Shown here: piece after piece, positions 32,714-41,429 of the stretch
How the letters are laid out: every line of letters starts with the position of its first letter
Position numbering within the stretch: position 1 is the stretch's first letter
Assembly: GCF_041008525.1 (NCBI RefSeq)
Contig: NZ_JBFLUG010000004.1
Location: 62,001-126,000, forward strand
Reading direction: 5' to 3'
From: Parafrankia sp041008525
GTDB lineage: Bacteria; Actinomycetota; Actinomycetes; Frankiales; Frankiaceae
Length of the DNA stretch: 64,000 bases
The notes under the pieces: generated by a model
Databases searched by the model: none
Seen by the model: the letters and a program-made list of their open reading frames with translations, nothing else
Told to the model about the DNA's origin: nothing
Made by a program: the position numbers and the translations under genes

Positions 32714-34231
32714 ATGGCCAACATCGTGCACGTGCTGACGACCTCGGCGCAGCGGTACCCGGACCGCACCGCCGTCCGCCACGCCGGGCACCGGACGTCC
32801 TACCGGGAGCTGCGGGAGCAGGCGGCCCGGTTCGGCTCGGCGCTGCTGCGGCGCGGTCTGGAGCCCGGCGACCGGGTGGCGCTGTTCCTGCCGAACTGCG
32901 GGCAGTACCTGACCGCCCTCTTCGGCGCCTGGTACGCCGGCCTGGTGGCCGTGCCGATGAACGCCAAGCTCGCAGGCCCGGAGGTCGCGGTGATCCTGGG
33001 CGACAGCGGTGCCCGCGCGCTCGTCCACGGCACCCCGGCCGCCCCGATGATCGCCGGGCTCGGCCTGGCCGACCTGCACACCGTGCAGGTGGACGTCACT
33101 GCTCCCGGCGGGGACGAGTTCGGCCGGCTGCTCACCGAGGGTGACCCCGGTTTCGCGCCGGCGGAGGTGGCTGCCGACGATCTCGCCTGGCTGTTCTACA
33201 CGTCCGGGACGACCGGGCGGCCCAAGGGCGCCCAGCTGACCCACCGCAACCTCACGGTCATGACCTGGACGCTGCTCGCCGACGTCTGCGCCTACACGCC
33301 GGACGACGTCGCCCTGCACATCGCCCCGCTGTCGCACGGCAGCGGGCTGTACGCGCTGGGTTCGATCGCCCGCGGCACCGACAACCTCATCTACGACGGA
33401 GGCGGGTTCGACCCCGCCGCGGTCCTCGACCTGATCGCGCGGGAGCGGGTCACCGTCCTGGCGTTCCTCGTCCCGACGATGATCGTCCGCCTGCTCGCGG
33501 TGGAGGGGAAGCCGGACACCAGCTCCCTGCGCTGCGCCGTCTACGGGGGTGCGCCGATCCACGTCGAGCACTCCCGGGCGATGATCGAGCGGTTCGGGCC
33601 GGTGTTCGTCCAGATCTACGGCCAGGGCGAGTCGCCGATGACCGTCACCTACCTCAACCACGCGACCGCGCCGGACGCTCCGCTCGACTCCGCCGGTGTC
33701 GCGCACCCGGGGATCGAGGTCGGCATCCTCGACGCCGACGACCGCCCGGTGCCGGCGGGCGAGGAGGGCGAGGTCTGCGTCCGAGGGGACGTCGTGATGC
33801 GCGGATACTGGAACAACCCGGACGCGACGGCGCGCGCACTGCGCGGAGGCTGGCTGCACACCGGCGACATCGGCCGGATCGACGAGCGCGGGGTCCTCTT
33901 CCTGCTCGACCGCAGCAGCGACGTGATCATCTCCGGCGGGGCCAACATCTACCCGCGCGAGGTCGAGGAGGCGCTCGTCCAGCATCCGGCCGTGGCCGAG
34001 GTCGTGGTCTTCGGGGTGCCGGACGAGACCTGGGGCGAGAACGTCGTCGCCGCGGTGGTGCCCGCCACGACCCCGCCCCCGCCCGAGGGCGAGCTGATCA
34101 GCTTCAGCACCACCCACATCGCGAGCTTCAAGAAGCCGAAGAAGATCATCTATCTGGAGGCGCTGCCGAAGAGCGCCTACGGCAAGGTCCTGCGGCGCGA
34201 GGCCCGCAGACTCGTCCTGGCCGACGACTGA
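32714..34231 (+). CDS. long-chain-type acyl-CoA ligase
   Basis: ANL-superfamily ligase of 505 residues. Phosphate loop YTSGTTGRPKG, adenine motif YGQGE, hinge LHTGDIGRIDERGVLFLLDRSSD, C-terminal SGGANIYPREVEEAL, and the catalytic lysine in PKSAYGKVLRRE. All signature residues are present, and the length is that of fatty-acid or aryl-acid CoA ligases. It follows the CoA-transferase by 2 nt, with GGAGG inside the transferase end as its ribosome site. It is the third acyl-CoA ligase of the island, so the three probably act on different acids. Confidence 0.92.
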   Translation: MANIVHVLTTSAQRYPDRTAVRHAGHRTSYRELREQAARFGSALLRRGLEPGDRVALFLPNCGQYLTALFGAWYAGLVAVPMNAKLAGPEVAVILGDSGARALVHGTPAAPMIAGLGLADLHTVQVDVTAPGGDEFGRLLTEGDPGFAPAEVAADDLAWLFYTSGTTGRPKGAQLTHRNLTVMTWTLLADVCAYTPDDVALHIAPLSHGSGLYALGSIARGTDNLIYDGGGFDPAAVLDLIARERVTVLAFLVPTMIVRLLAVEGKPDTSSLRCAVYGGAPIHVEHSRAMIERFGPVFVQIYGQGESPMTVTYLNHATAPDAPLDSAGVAHPGIEVGILDADDRPVPAGEEGEVCVRGDVVMRGYWNNPDATARALRGGWLHTGDIGRIDERGVLFLLDRSSDVIISGGANIYPREVEEALVQHPAVAEVVVFGVPDETWGENVVAAVVPATTPPPPEGELISFSTTHIASFKKPKKIIYLEALPKSAYGKVLRREARRLVLADD

Positions 34232-34247
34232 CAGGGCGCCGGCCGGA

Positions 34248-34277
34248 CCGGGCGCAGCCGAGCCCGGCTGCGCCCGG
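34248..34277. terminator. bidirectional hairpin terminator
   Basis: A perfect 13-bp stem (CCGGGCGCAGCCG and complement) with loop AGCC stands between the convergent acyl-CoA ligase and truncated haemoglobin genes, marking the right end of the catabolic island. Confidence 0.75.
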
Positions 34278-34288
34278 ACCGTCAGAGG

Positions 34289-34642
34289 TCAGACGGAGAC
34301 GATGTCCTTGCGCAGCGGGGCGAGTACGGCCCCGATCTGGCCGGTGGTCTCGGCCGGGACGCCGAGACCACGCAGGGACGCCACCAGGTGGTCGACGACC
34401 GCGTCGAAGTGGGCGTCGGAGATGTTGAGCGGACGGTGGACGCGGGGAAGGTCCCGGCCCTGGTAGATCTCCGGTCCGCCGATCGCCGCGGCGATGAAAT
34501 CCCGCTGGTGTGCCTTGAGGCTCGGAATGTCACGGCCGGCGAAGAAGGGCGCAAGATCCGGGTCCGCGGTCACGCGAACGTAGAACTCGTCGACCGCTGC
34601 CTCCACGGCCTTCGCGCCGCCGATCGCGTCGTAGATGCTCAC
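34289..34642 (-). CDS. glbN: truncated haemoglobin, group I (HbN type)
   Basis: Two-over-two globin of 117 residues. The N-terminal SIYDAIGGAKAVEAAVDEFYVRV has the distal B10 tyrosine at 21, followed by DPDLAPFF. The proximal haem histidine is His69 in RVHRPLNISDAHFD. Group I truncated haemoglobins bind O2 and NO and commonly act as NO dioxygenases. Frankia strains are known to carry HbN and HbO types, which fits the inferred host. GTG start. It stands alone between a terminator and a promoter region, next to the oxygenase-rich island but not co-oriented with it. Confidence 0.93.
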   Translation of the reverse strand: MSIYDAIGGAKAVEAAVDEFYVRVTADPDLAPFFAGRDIPSLKAHQRDFIAAAIGGPEIYQGRDLPRVHRPLNISDAHFDAVVDHLVASLRGLGVPAETTGQIGAVLAPLRKDIVSV

Positions 34643-35035
34643 CAGAGACTCGCTTTCGCAGAATGACCCGTCCAGGGCCGCGCCGGACCGCGCGCGCTTC
34701 CCGGCAGGGTCGTTACAGGTGTGTGCCCGACGCTTTCACTGAACCGCGGCGGCAATGCCCGCAGAAAGGGGCCATTGTCGGCTCCGGGCAGTCGGACGGC
34801 CGATGCGGCCGGGCCATCCGCCCCCTTAGTCCACTCCGTGAGCGCAGGTTGCCGGCCTGTGACGGATCGCGGCGCGGGCGCACCACCGGATATGACTGTG
34901 AGGGGCACGCGCGGCTGGCGTCGCGCGGACAGCTGCCGGCGGCGGGTGGCAGCCGGCGGGCGGCCGGTGGCGGTGGTGGCTGGTGGCCGGTGGCGGCCGG
35001 TGGCGGCGCGAGGCGACGGACGGGAGCGTGCGGAG
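34643..35035. other. intergenic region between divergent genes, GGTGGCGG-rich
   Basis: These 393 nt between glbN and an SDR gene contain no supportable gene. The right half (about 34920-35020) is a low-complexity run of GGTGGC/GGCCGG units in front of the SDR start. Both promoters must lie here. Confidence 0.5.
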
Positions 35036-35977
35036 ATGGGTGCGACGGAACGGGTCACCACGAGGTTCACGGCCGAGTCGACGGCGGCGGAGGTGCTGGC
35101 GGACGTCGACCTGAGCGGCCACCGGTCGGTGGTGACCGGAGCGTCGTCCGGCATCGGTGTCGAGACAGCCCGGGCCCTCGCCGGCGCGGGCAGCGAGGTG
35201 ACCCTCGCGGTGCGTGACGTCGAGGTCGGCCGGCGGGTGGCCGCGGACATCACCGCCACCACCGGCAACGCCGCCCTCCGCGTCGCCCGGCTCGACCTCG
35301 CGGACCTCGCCTCGATCGCGGCGTTCGCGGCCGGCTGGTCGGGCCCGCTGCACGCCCTGGTCAACAACGCCGGGATCATGGCGACGCCGGAGCTGCGCAC
35401 CCCGCAGGGCTGGGAGCTGCAGTTCGGCACCAACCACCTCGGCCACTTCGCCCTGGCCGGCGGGCTGCGGCCCGCGCTGGCCGCGGCGGGTGGGGCCCGG
35501 GTGGTGGCGGTGAGTTCGGCGGCGCACCTGCGGTCCGCGGTGGAGTTCGACGACATCCACTTCGAGCGCCGCCCGTACCACCCGTGGGCGGCCTACGGCC
35601 AGTCCAAGACCGCCAACGTCCTGTTCGCGGTCGAGGCCACCCGCCGCTGGGCGGCGGACGGCATCACCGCCAACGCACTGATGCCCGGCGCCATCATGAC
35701 GAACCTGCAGCGGCACATCGACTCCGGCGAGGCCGAGCGGGTACGGGCCCGCAGCGGCGTCCCGGCGCGGGCCTGGAAGACGGTGGAGCAGGGCGCGGCC
35801 ACCTCGGTACTGCTCGCTGCCTCGCCACTGCTCGACGGCGTCGGCGGGCGGTACTTCGAGGACTGCGCCGAGGCCCCCCTGCACACTCCCGGCAGCGTCA
35901 GCGGAGTCGCGCTCCACGCGCTGGACCCGGCCGCCGCCGAACGCCTCTGGGACGTCAGCCTGCACACCCTCGGGTAA
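35036..35977 (+). CDS. SDR, retinol/protochlorophyllide-reductase-like
   Basis: Oxidoreductase of 313 residues. Cofactor motif TGASSGIG, DLADLAS (the conserved L-D-L of this branch), NNAGIM, QFGTNHLGHFALAGGL, the serine block AVSSAAH and YGQSK as the catalytic Tyr/Lys. These are the marks of the large SDR subgroup related to retinol dehydrogenases and light-independent members of the protochlorophyllide reductase family. A GGAG directly precedes the ATG; an extended frame upstream runs through low-complexity sequence. It appears monocistronic. Confidence 0.88.
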   Translation: MGATERVTTRFTAESTAAEVLADVDLSGHRSVVTGASSGIGVETARALAGAGSEVTLAVRDVEVGRRVAADITATTGNAALRVARLDLADLASIAAFAAGWSGPLHALVNNAGIMATPELRTPQGWELQFGTNHLGHFALAGGLRPALAAAGGARVVAVSSAAHLRSAVEFDDIHFERRPYHPWAAYGQSKTANVLFAVEATRRWAADGITANALMPGAIMTNLQRHIDSGEAERVRARSGVPARAWKTVEQGAATSVLLAASPLLDGVGGRYFEDCAEAPLHTPGSVSGVALHALDPAAAERLWDVSLHTLG

Positions 35978-36080
35978 CCGCACTCGCCTGACCGCACTCG
36001 CCGTCCAGCGCGCCGCACAGCCCTCACCCTCGGTATCGAACTGATTGTCGAGGGCCAGGGGCGGGCACGGTGACACCGTG

Positions 36081-38854
36081 ATGTGCGCTGCCCGGCCGAC
36101 ACCCGAGGCCGCCCGGCGCCGCCTCACCGGGGCGGCGGCGACCGAGCTGGTCGTGGTGGCCACGGTGCTCGTGGTCGCCACGGTGATCGCCGGGCTCGTC
36201 CTTCCCCGGCGGGCCGTGTTGATCGCCGTTCGGGGGATCATGCTGGCCGCCCTGTTCCTCGGCGGGGGGGCCTGCCTGGTGACGGGCCTGCGCCGGCGGG
36301 GTGTCGAGCGCGCCTGGCGATTACTCGTCGGCATGCTCCTGGTGGGCGTCGGCGGGGGGATGATCCAGGTCCTCACCGGTTTCGTCGGCGGCGGACCGGC
36401 TGTTCCCCGGGCGACACCCGCCTACCTGATCTATCTGGTGCCGCAGGCCTTCGGGCTCGCCGGCGTCCTGCTGTACCCGACACACCCGGTGATGCCCCGG
36501 GAGAACGGCACCGGCCTGGGCCGCCTGCCACGGTGGCCGATGGTGCTGGTCCTGGACGGCCTGGTCGTCACCGGGGCCGTCACCCTGCTGGCATGGATCT
36601 TCGTCCTCGAGGAGGCCGTCGGCGCCGGCCCCCTCACCGAGGGCCCGATCTTCACGATCGTCATCGTCGCCGCCAACCTGGTGCTGACGGTCGTGGTCAT
36701 CCTCGTTGCGGCGTTCCGGCAGGGGCGCGCCGAGAAGGGCCTGGGCCTGCTGGTGGCCGGCCTGCTCGCCATGACGGTCACCTTCACCTGGTACGCGTCC
36801 GCGGTCGTGCGCGGGCTGACCGACGTCCCACCGATCGCCGACACGTTCCTGGTCGCCGCGCCGCTGCTGATCGGGCTCGCAGCGCTGGCACCCGACGGTT
36901 CGCGGGCAGCCGGCGCCGCCCGGGCGCCGACGGCGGTCCCCCCGGCGGGCGAGGACGAGGCCGCGTGGTCTGGCGCGCAACCGGGCCCGTTCCTGTCACC
37001 GCGGCGCCGCGTCTGGCACGCGATGCTGCCGTACCTGCCACTGGCCGTCGCCGTGATCGTGACCCTGGTCGAGATCTCCGGGGAGAACCTGGGACACCAG
37101 GAGGAGCTCTGGTTGCTGGTCGGGATCGTCCTGGTGGCGGTGGTCCGGCAGATGACCACGGTCTCGGAGAACGTCCGGTTGATCGGCCGGATCGAGGAGA
37201 AACAGCGGGAGCTGCGCTACCAGGCCTTCCATGACCCGCTCACCGGGCTGGCGAACCGGTCGCTGTTCCTCCGCCGCCTCGACCGCGCGCTGGCCGCCCG
37301 CGGCCCGGCGGCTGCCAGCTCGCTGTCCTGTTCTGCGACCTGGACGACTTCAAACACGTCAACGACGCCTTCGGGCACGCCGCCGGCGATGATCTGCTCC
37401 GGGTCGCGGCCCACCGGCTGGCCGGGTGCGTGCGCCCGGCGGACACGGTCGCGCGCCTCGGCGGCGACGAGTTCGCGATCCTGCTGACGTCCGCGCCGGC
37501 GCCGCCCGAGGCCGAGGCGGTCGGGCGTCGCATCACCGCGGCGTTACAGGCACCGATCCGCCTGGGCGGCTCCACCTACAGCATCGCCGCCAGCATCGGG
37601 ATGGTCGTCGTCGAACCGGGCAGCGGACCGGTCGACTCCGAGACCCTGCTGCACCGCGCCGACCTGGCCATGTACGCCGCGAAGGCGCGGGGCGGCAGAG
37701 GAGCGCTGGCCTCCTTCGGCCCGCACCTGGCCGCGCTGCCGACCGGCCCGGGCCTCCGGGCCGCCTTCGCCGCCGCGGCAGGCGCCGGCAATGCGGCAGG
37801 CGCAGGCAGTGCGGGAGCCGGCCGCAGTTCGCCAGGCAGCGGCAGCGGCAGCGCGCCAGGCAGCGCCGCTGCCGGCAGCATCGGCGTCACGGACGTCGGC
37901 GCAGGTGTCGGTGCCGACACGGGCGGAGGCTCCGTCCAGGGCCGGCTCGCCGTCGCCCGGCGGCCCGTCATCGATCTGGTGACGTCCGACACCGTCGCGC
38001 ACGACGCCCGGCTCTGTTGGATCCCCGACGGCTGGATCCCCGACGGCGCCGTGGCCGGGCAGACGCTGCTCGCGGACGACACCCTCGGCGTCGTGCCCGC
38101 TCTCGACCGGATCCTGCTTCGGAGCCCGGACAGCCCGACCGCGGCAGCCGTCCCGAGGGCTGCGGCCGTCCCGACGGCGGCCGGTGCGTCGACCGGGGCC
38201 GGAGGCCGGCTGCCGGTCCACATCACGGTGTCGGCGGGACGCGCGGGGCAGCCGGGTCTGGTGGACGATGTCACCGCGGCGCTGCGCGCGGCGGACATCC
38301 CACCCAGTGGCCTCGTGCTCCAGATCCGCGCCAGTCGGCCGGGCGCCGACCCGGCGATCGTGGGTGAGGTCCTCACCCGCATCCATGCCAGCGGGGTGCG
38401 GATCGGGCTCGCCGAGGTCGGCGCCCCCGACACGACACTGGACACCGCTGCCGACATCCTCCGGCGGGTCCCGGTGGCGGCGGTGTCGCTGCACCCCGCC
38501 CTGCTCCACACCGACCTGCTCCACACCGGGACGCACCGGTCTCCGCACCAGAACGACGTCGTCGGGAAACTCGCCCGCGGCGTGCTGCCCGTGCTCGACG
38601 ACCTGGGCATCGCCGTCATCGCGGAGGTCGTCGTGCACGTCGCCGCCGACGGCACCGTCGGCGATCCCGGGGCCGTCGAACGCCTCCGCGCGCACGGCTG
38701 CCGCCTCGCCGTGGGCCGTGCCGTGACCCGGGTGATCCCGTCCCGGCTCTGGGAACCGGACCCGGGCCGCGATCCCCCCGGTGCCGCCCCGGCAGCCCCG
38801 TCGGGGGATATTTCGAGCCGCACGGGATACCCCGTCAGGTCCGGGTCGCAATGA
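36081..38854 (+). pseudogene. membrane GGDEF protein with degenerate EAL-like domain, frameshifted
   Basis: Two frames together encode one signalling protein. The first part has about eight hydrophobic segments (residues about 10-270, then two more around 325-370), a short linker and the start of a diguanylate cyclase domain (FHDPLTGLANRSLFLRRLDRAL). Near 37305-37325 the frame changes by -1. The other frame continues with VLFCDLDDFKHVND...GHAAGDDLL and RLGGDEFAIL, a 50-residue Ala/Gly/Ser linker, and an EAL-like region in which EAL is replaced (HDARL) and the metal ligands are not seen. No slippery heptamer is evident. It is either a sequencing slip, a decaying gene or recoding. Start uncertain: in-frame TTG 36045, GTG 36078 or ATG 36081. 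Confidence 0.75.
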
Positions 38855-39079
38855 CCTCACCCTGGTCCTGAAACGAGCCAGGTAAACGCCCACTCTGCTA
38901 GTGTTCGACCTGTGCCAGGACGGTGCGCGGTGCCGTTCTGTGGCGTTGTTGTTCTGCAACGTTGTTTTCGGCCCACGTTCCCGGGTTGCCGCCCGTTCAC
39001 CAGTAGGCCGCCGGCCGCGTTTCGGTGCGTCCGGTGAATGGCCCGGCGGCCAGGCGGTCAGACCCCCAGAAGGAGTGAC

Positions 39080-40456
39080 ATGGCGATCCGGTCGGTCAAT
39101 CCGGCAACAGGTGCGGTTGTCGCGGCGTTCGACGCGCTCGGCGACACCCAGATCGAGGAGCGACTGGCCCGCGCCAGCGCCACCTTCGCCACCTACCGCC
39201 GGACGACGTTCGCCCAGCGGGCCGGGTGGCTGCGCCGCGCGGCCGACCTGCTCGACGCCGAGCGGCACGAGATCGCCGTGATCATGACCACGGAGATGGG
39301 CAAGACGCTGCGCTCGGCGGAGGCGGAGGCGGCGAAGTGCGCGAAGGGGATGCGCTTCTACGCCGAGCACGCCCCGGGCTTCCTCGCCGACGAACCGCTG
39401 GCCGACCCGGGCACCGTCGGCGCGAGCCGTGCCTTCGGCCGCTACCTGCCGCTGGGTGTCGTCCTCGCGGTCATGCCGTGGAACTTCCCGCTCTGGCAGG
39501 TCGTCCGCTTCGCCGCCCCGGCGCTGATGGCGGGCAACGTCGGCCTGCTCAAGCACGCGTCGAACGTCCCGCAGTGCGCGCTGTACCTGGAGGACCTGTT
39601 CCTGCGCGCCGGGTTCCCGGCCGGGTGCTTCCAGACCCTGCTCATCGGGGCCGGCCAGGTGGAGGGGGTGCTGCGCGACCCGCGGGTGGCTGCCGCGACG
39701 GTCACCGGCAGCGAGCCCGCCGGCCAGGCGGTCGCCTCCGTCTGCGGGCAGGAGATCAAGAAGACGGTGCTGGAGCTGGGCGGCAGCGACGCCTACGTCG
39801 TCATGCCGTCGGCCGACGTGGAGCGCGCCGCCGAGGTGGCGGTCACCGCCCGCTGCCAGAACAACGGCCAGTCCTGCATCGCCGCCAAGCGGTTCATCGT
39901 CCACGACGCGGTGTACGACCGGTTCGCCGAGCTGTTCGTCGCCGGCATGGCCGCCCTGCGCGTCGGGGACCCGATGGACGCGGGCACCGACGTCGGGCCG
40001 CTCGCCACCGAGGGCGGTCGCCAGGACATCGAGGAGCTCCTCGCCGACGCCGTGAAGCAGGGCGCCAGCATCCTGTGCGGCGGTGCCACGCCGGACGGCC
40101 CGGGCTGGTTCTTCCCACCCACCGTCGTCGGCGACATCACCACCCAGATGCGTCTGCACCTGGAGGAGGCGTTCGGCCCGCTGGCCACCCTGTACCGGGT
40201 GCCCGACCTCGACGCGGCGATCGATCTTGCCAACGTCACGTCGTTCGGTCTCGGTTCCAACGCCTGGACGGCCGACCCGACCGAGCAGGAGCGGTTCATC
40301 AACGAGCTCGAGGCCGGAGCGGTGTTCCTGAACGGGATGGTCACCTCGCACCCGGAGCTTCCCTTCGGCGGCATCCGCCGCTCCGGCTACGGGCGGGAGC
40401 TGAGTGCCGTCGGCATCCGCGAGTTCTGCAACCTCAAGACCGTCTGGGCGGGCTGA
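39080..40456 (+). CDS. NAD(P)-dependent succinate-semialdehyde dehydrogenase-like ALDH
   Basis: Aldehyde dehydrogenase of 458 residues of the mycobacterial GabD1 type. It lacks the N-terminal extension and has PWNFPLWQVVRFAAPALMAGN, the general base Glu232 in LELGGSDAYV, and the catalytic Cys266 in NNGQSCIAAKRF. AGGAG lies 5 nt before the ATG. No GABA transaminase is nearby, so the physiological aldehyde is open; relatives oxidise succinate semialdehyde and related short aldehydes. It is separated from the GGDEF locus by 225 nt and from the Nudix gene by about 110 nt. Confidence 0.9.
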   Translation: MAIRSVNPATGAVVAAFDALGDTQIEERLARASATFATYRRTTFAQRAGWLRRAADLLDAERHEIAVIMTTEMGKTLRSAEAEAAKCAKGMRFYAEHAPGFLADEPLADPGTVGASRAFGRYLPLGVVLAVMPWNFPLWQVVRFAAPALMAGNVGLLKHASNVPQCALYLEDLFLRAGFPAGCFQTLLIGAGQVEGVLRDPRVAAATVTGSEPAGQAVASVCGQEIKKTVLELGGSDAYVVMPSADVERAAEVAVTARCQNNGQSCIAAKRFIVHDAVYDRFAELFVAGMAALRVGDPMDAGTDVGPLATEGGRQDIEELLADAVKQGASILCGGATPDGPGWFFPPTVVGDITTQMRLHLEEAFGPLATLYRVPDLDAAIDLANVTSFGLGSNAWTADPTEQERFINELEAGAVFLNGMVTSHPELPFGGIRRSGYGRELSAVGIREFCNLKTVWAG

Positions 40457-40568
40457 GGCCCACTCCTTCCCCTCACGGCCGGTGCACCCCGGCCCGTGGC
40501 AGGATCAGGCGGCAGGCACGATCGGACGCGGCCGGACGGCGGCGGTGACCCGGACCGGAGGCGCGGCG

Positions 40569-41033
40569 GTGACAGTGGCCAGTGAGCCCGACGGCAGCGA
40601 GGTGCAGGAGCGCGCGGCCGGCGGCGTGGTGTGGCGTCCCGCCGGCGGCGGGGTCGAGATCGTCCTGGTCCACCGGCCGCGGCACGCCGACTGGTCCCTG
40701 CCGAAGGGCAAACTCGACGATGGCGAGACCTGGCTGGACGCCGCCGTCCGCGAGGTGGCGGAGGAGACCGGGCTCGCCGTCGAGGTCGGCGAGCCGCTCG
40801 GCGATGTGACCTACGAGGTGGAGCGGCACGGCGTCGCACGCACCAAGGTCGTGCGCTACTGGGCCCTGCGGGCGACCGGCGGGGTGTTCGTCCCGAACGA
40901 CGAGGTCGACGAGCTGCGCTGGGTGTCGCTCGATGCGGCTACCGAGCTGGTCAGCTACGACCTGGACCGCGACGTCGTCGACCGTTTCCGCCGCCTTGGC
41001 CCCGGCATCCTCGACGGCGTCCAGGGCAGCTGA
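40569..41033 (+). CDS. Nudix hydrolase
   Basis: Protein of 154 residues with a complete Nudix box, G47-x5-E53-x7-R61-E62-V-x-E65-E66-x-G68-L, preceded by LVHRPRHADWSLPKGKL. The pattern resembles the N-terminal domain of mycobacterial MutT1 and diadenosine polyphosphate hydrolases, but the C-terminal histidine-phosphatase domain of MutT1 is absent. It would cleave a nucleoside diphosphate-X substrate. A GTG is chosen as start because GGAGG lies 7 nt before it. It converges on the large TIR-NACHT gene. Confidence 0.9.
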   Translation: MTVASEPDGSEVQERAAGGVVWRPAGGGVEIVLVHRPRHADWSLPKGKLDDGETWLDAAVREVAEETGLAVEVGEPLGDVTYEVERHGVARTKVVRYWALRATGGVFVPNDEVDELRWVSLDAATELVSYDLDRDVVDRFRRLGPGILDGVQGS

Positions 41034-41429
41034 GCCGGGGCGGATGGCCACCGGGCCGAACTGTTGCTCCGAAGAAGGATTCGGCGAGGAGCTGTCCCAG
41101 CGCAGGCCGGGCGCATCGACGGCGGGCTCAGGCCGTGGCATGTCGCCGTTCGCCGCGAGGCGTCCGAAAAGTACTGCGCGTCGCGGTGCGAACGGGGACC
41201 GCGCTCCGGGTGTCAGTCTGGTTCTGGTCACGGCTGTTGTGGCGCATTGTGTGTATCGATTGGTGGTCCTTCTGGGTGGCGAGCGGTTCGTAAAGTTCGT
41301 CCCGAACAGTACGGCCTCGGTGAAGGGGTTCAAGCCGTCGGGTGGCCCGGGGTGAAATTCCCCCGGGCCGCCCGGCCAGTCAAGGCCCAATCAGTGGAAG
41401 TGGCATTGGGACTTCGGGGCACCGAAACG
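41034..41429. other. spacer between Nudix and TIR-NACHT genes
   Basis: These 396 nt between convergent genes have lower GC than the flanking Nudix gene and no supportable gene. They contain one hairpin (listed separately) and may mark the left boundary of the accessory segment. Confidence 0.5.
41344..41369. terminator. hairpin between convergent genes
   Basis: A perfect 9-bp stem GGCCCGGGG / CCCCGGGCC with an 8-nt loop stands 61 nt beyond the stop of the TIR-NACHT gene. It is probably the terminator of that gene and possibly of the Nudix gene. Confidence 0.6.

Noticed and set aside
37290..37330. Programmed -1 ribosomal frameshift in the GGDEF gene
   Set aside because: No X-XXY-YYZ slippery heptamer or downstream pseudoknot could be identified, so an indel or sequence error is simpler.
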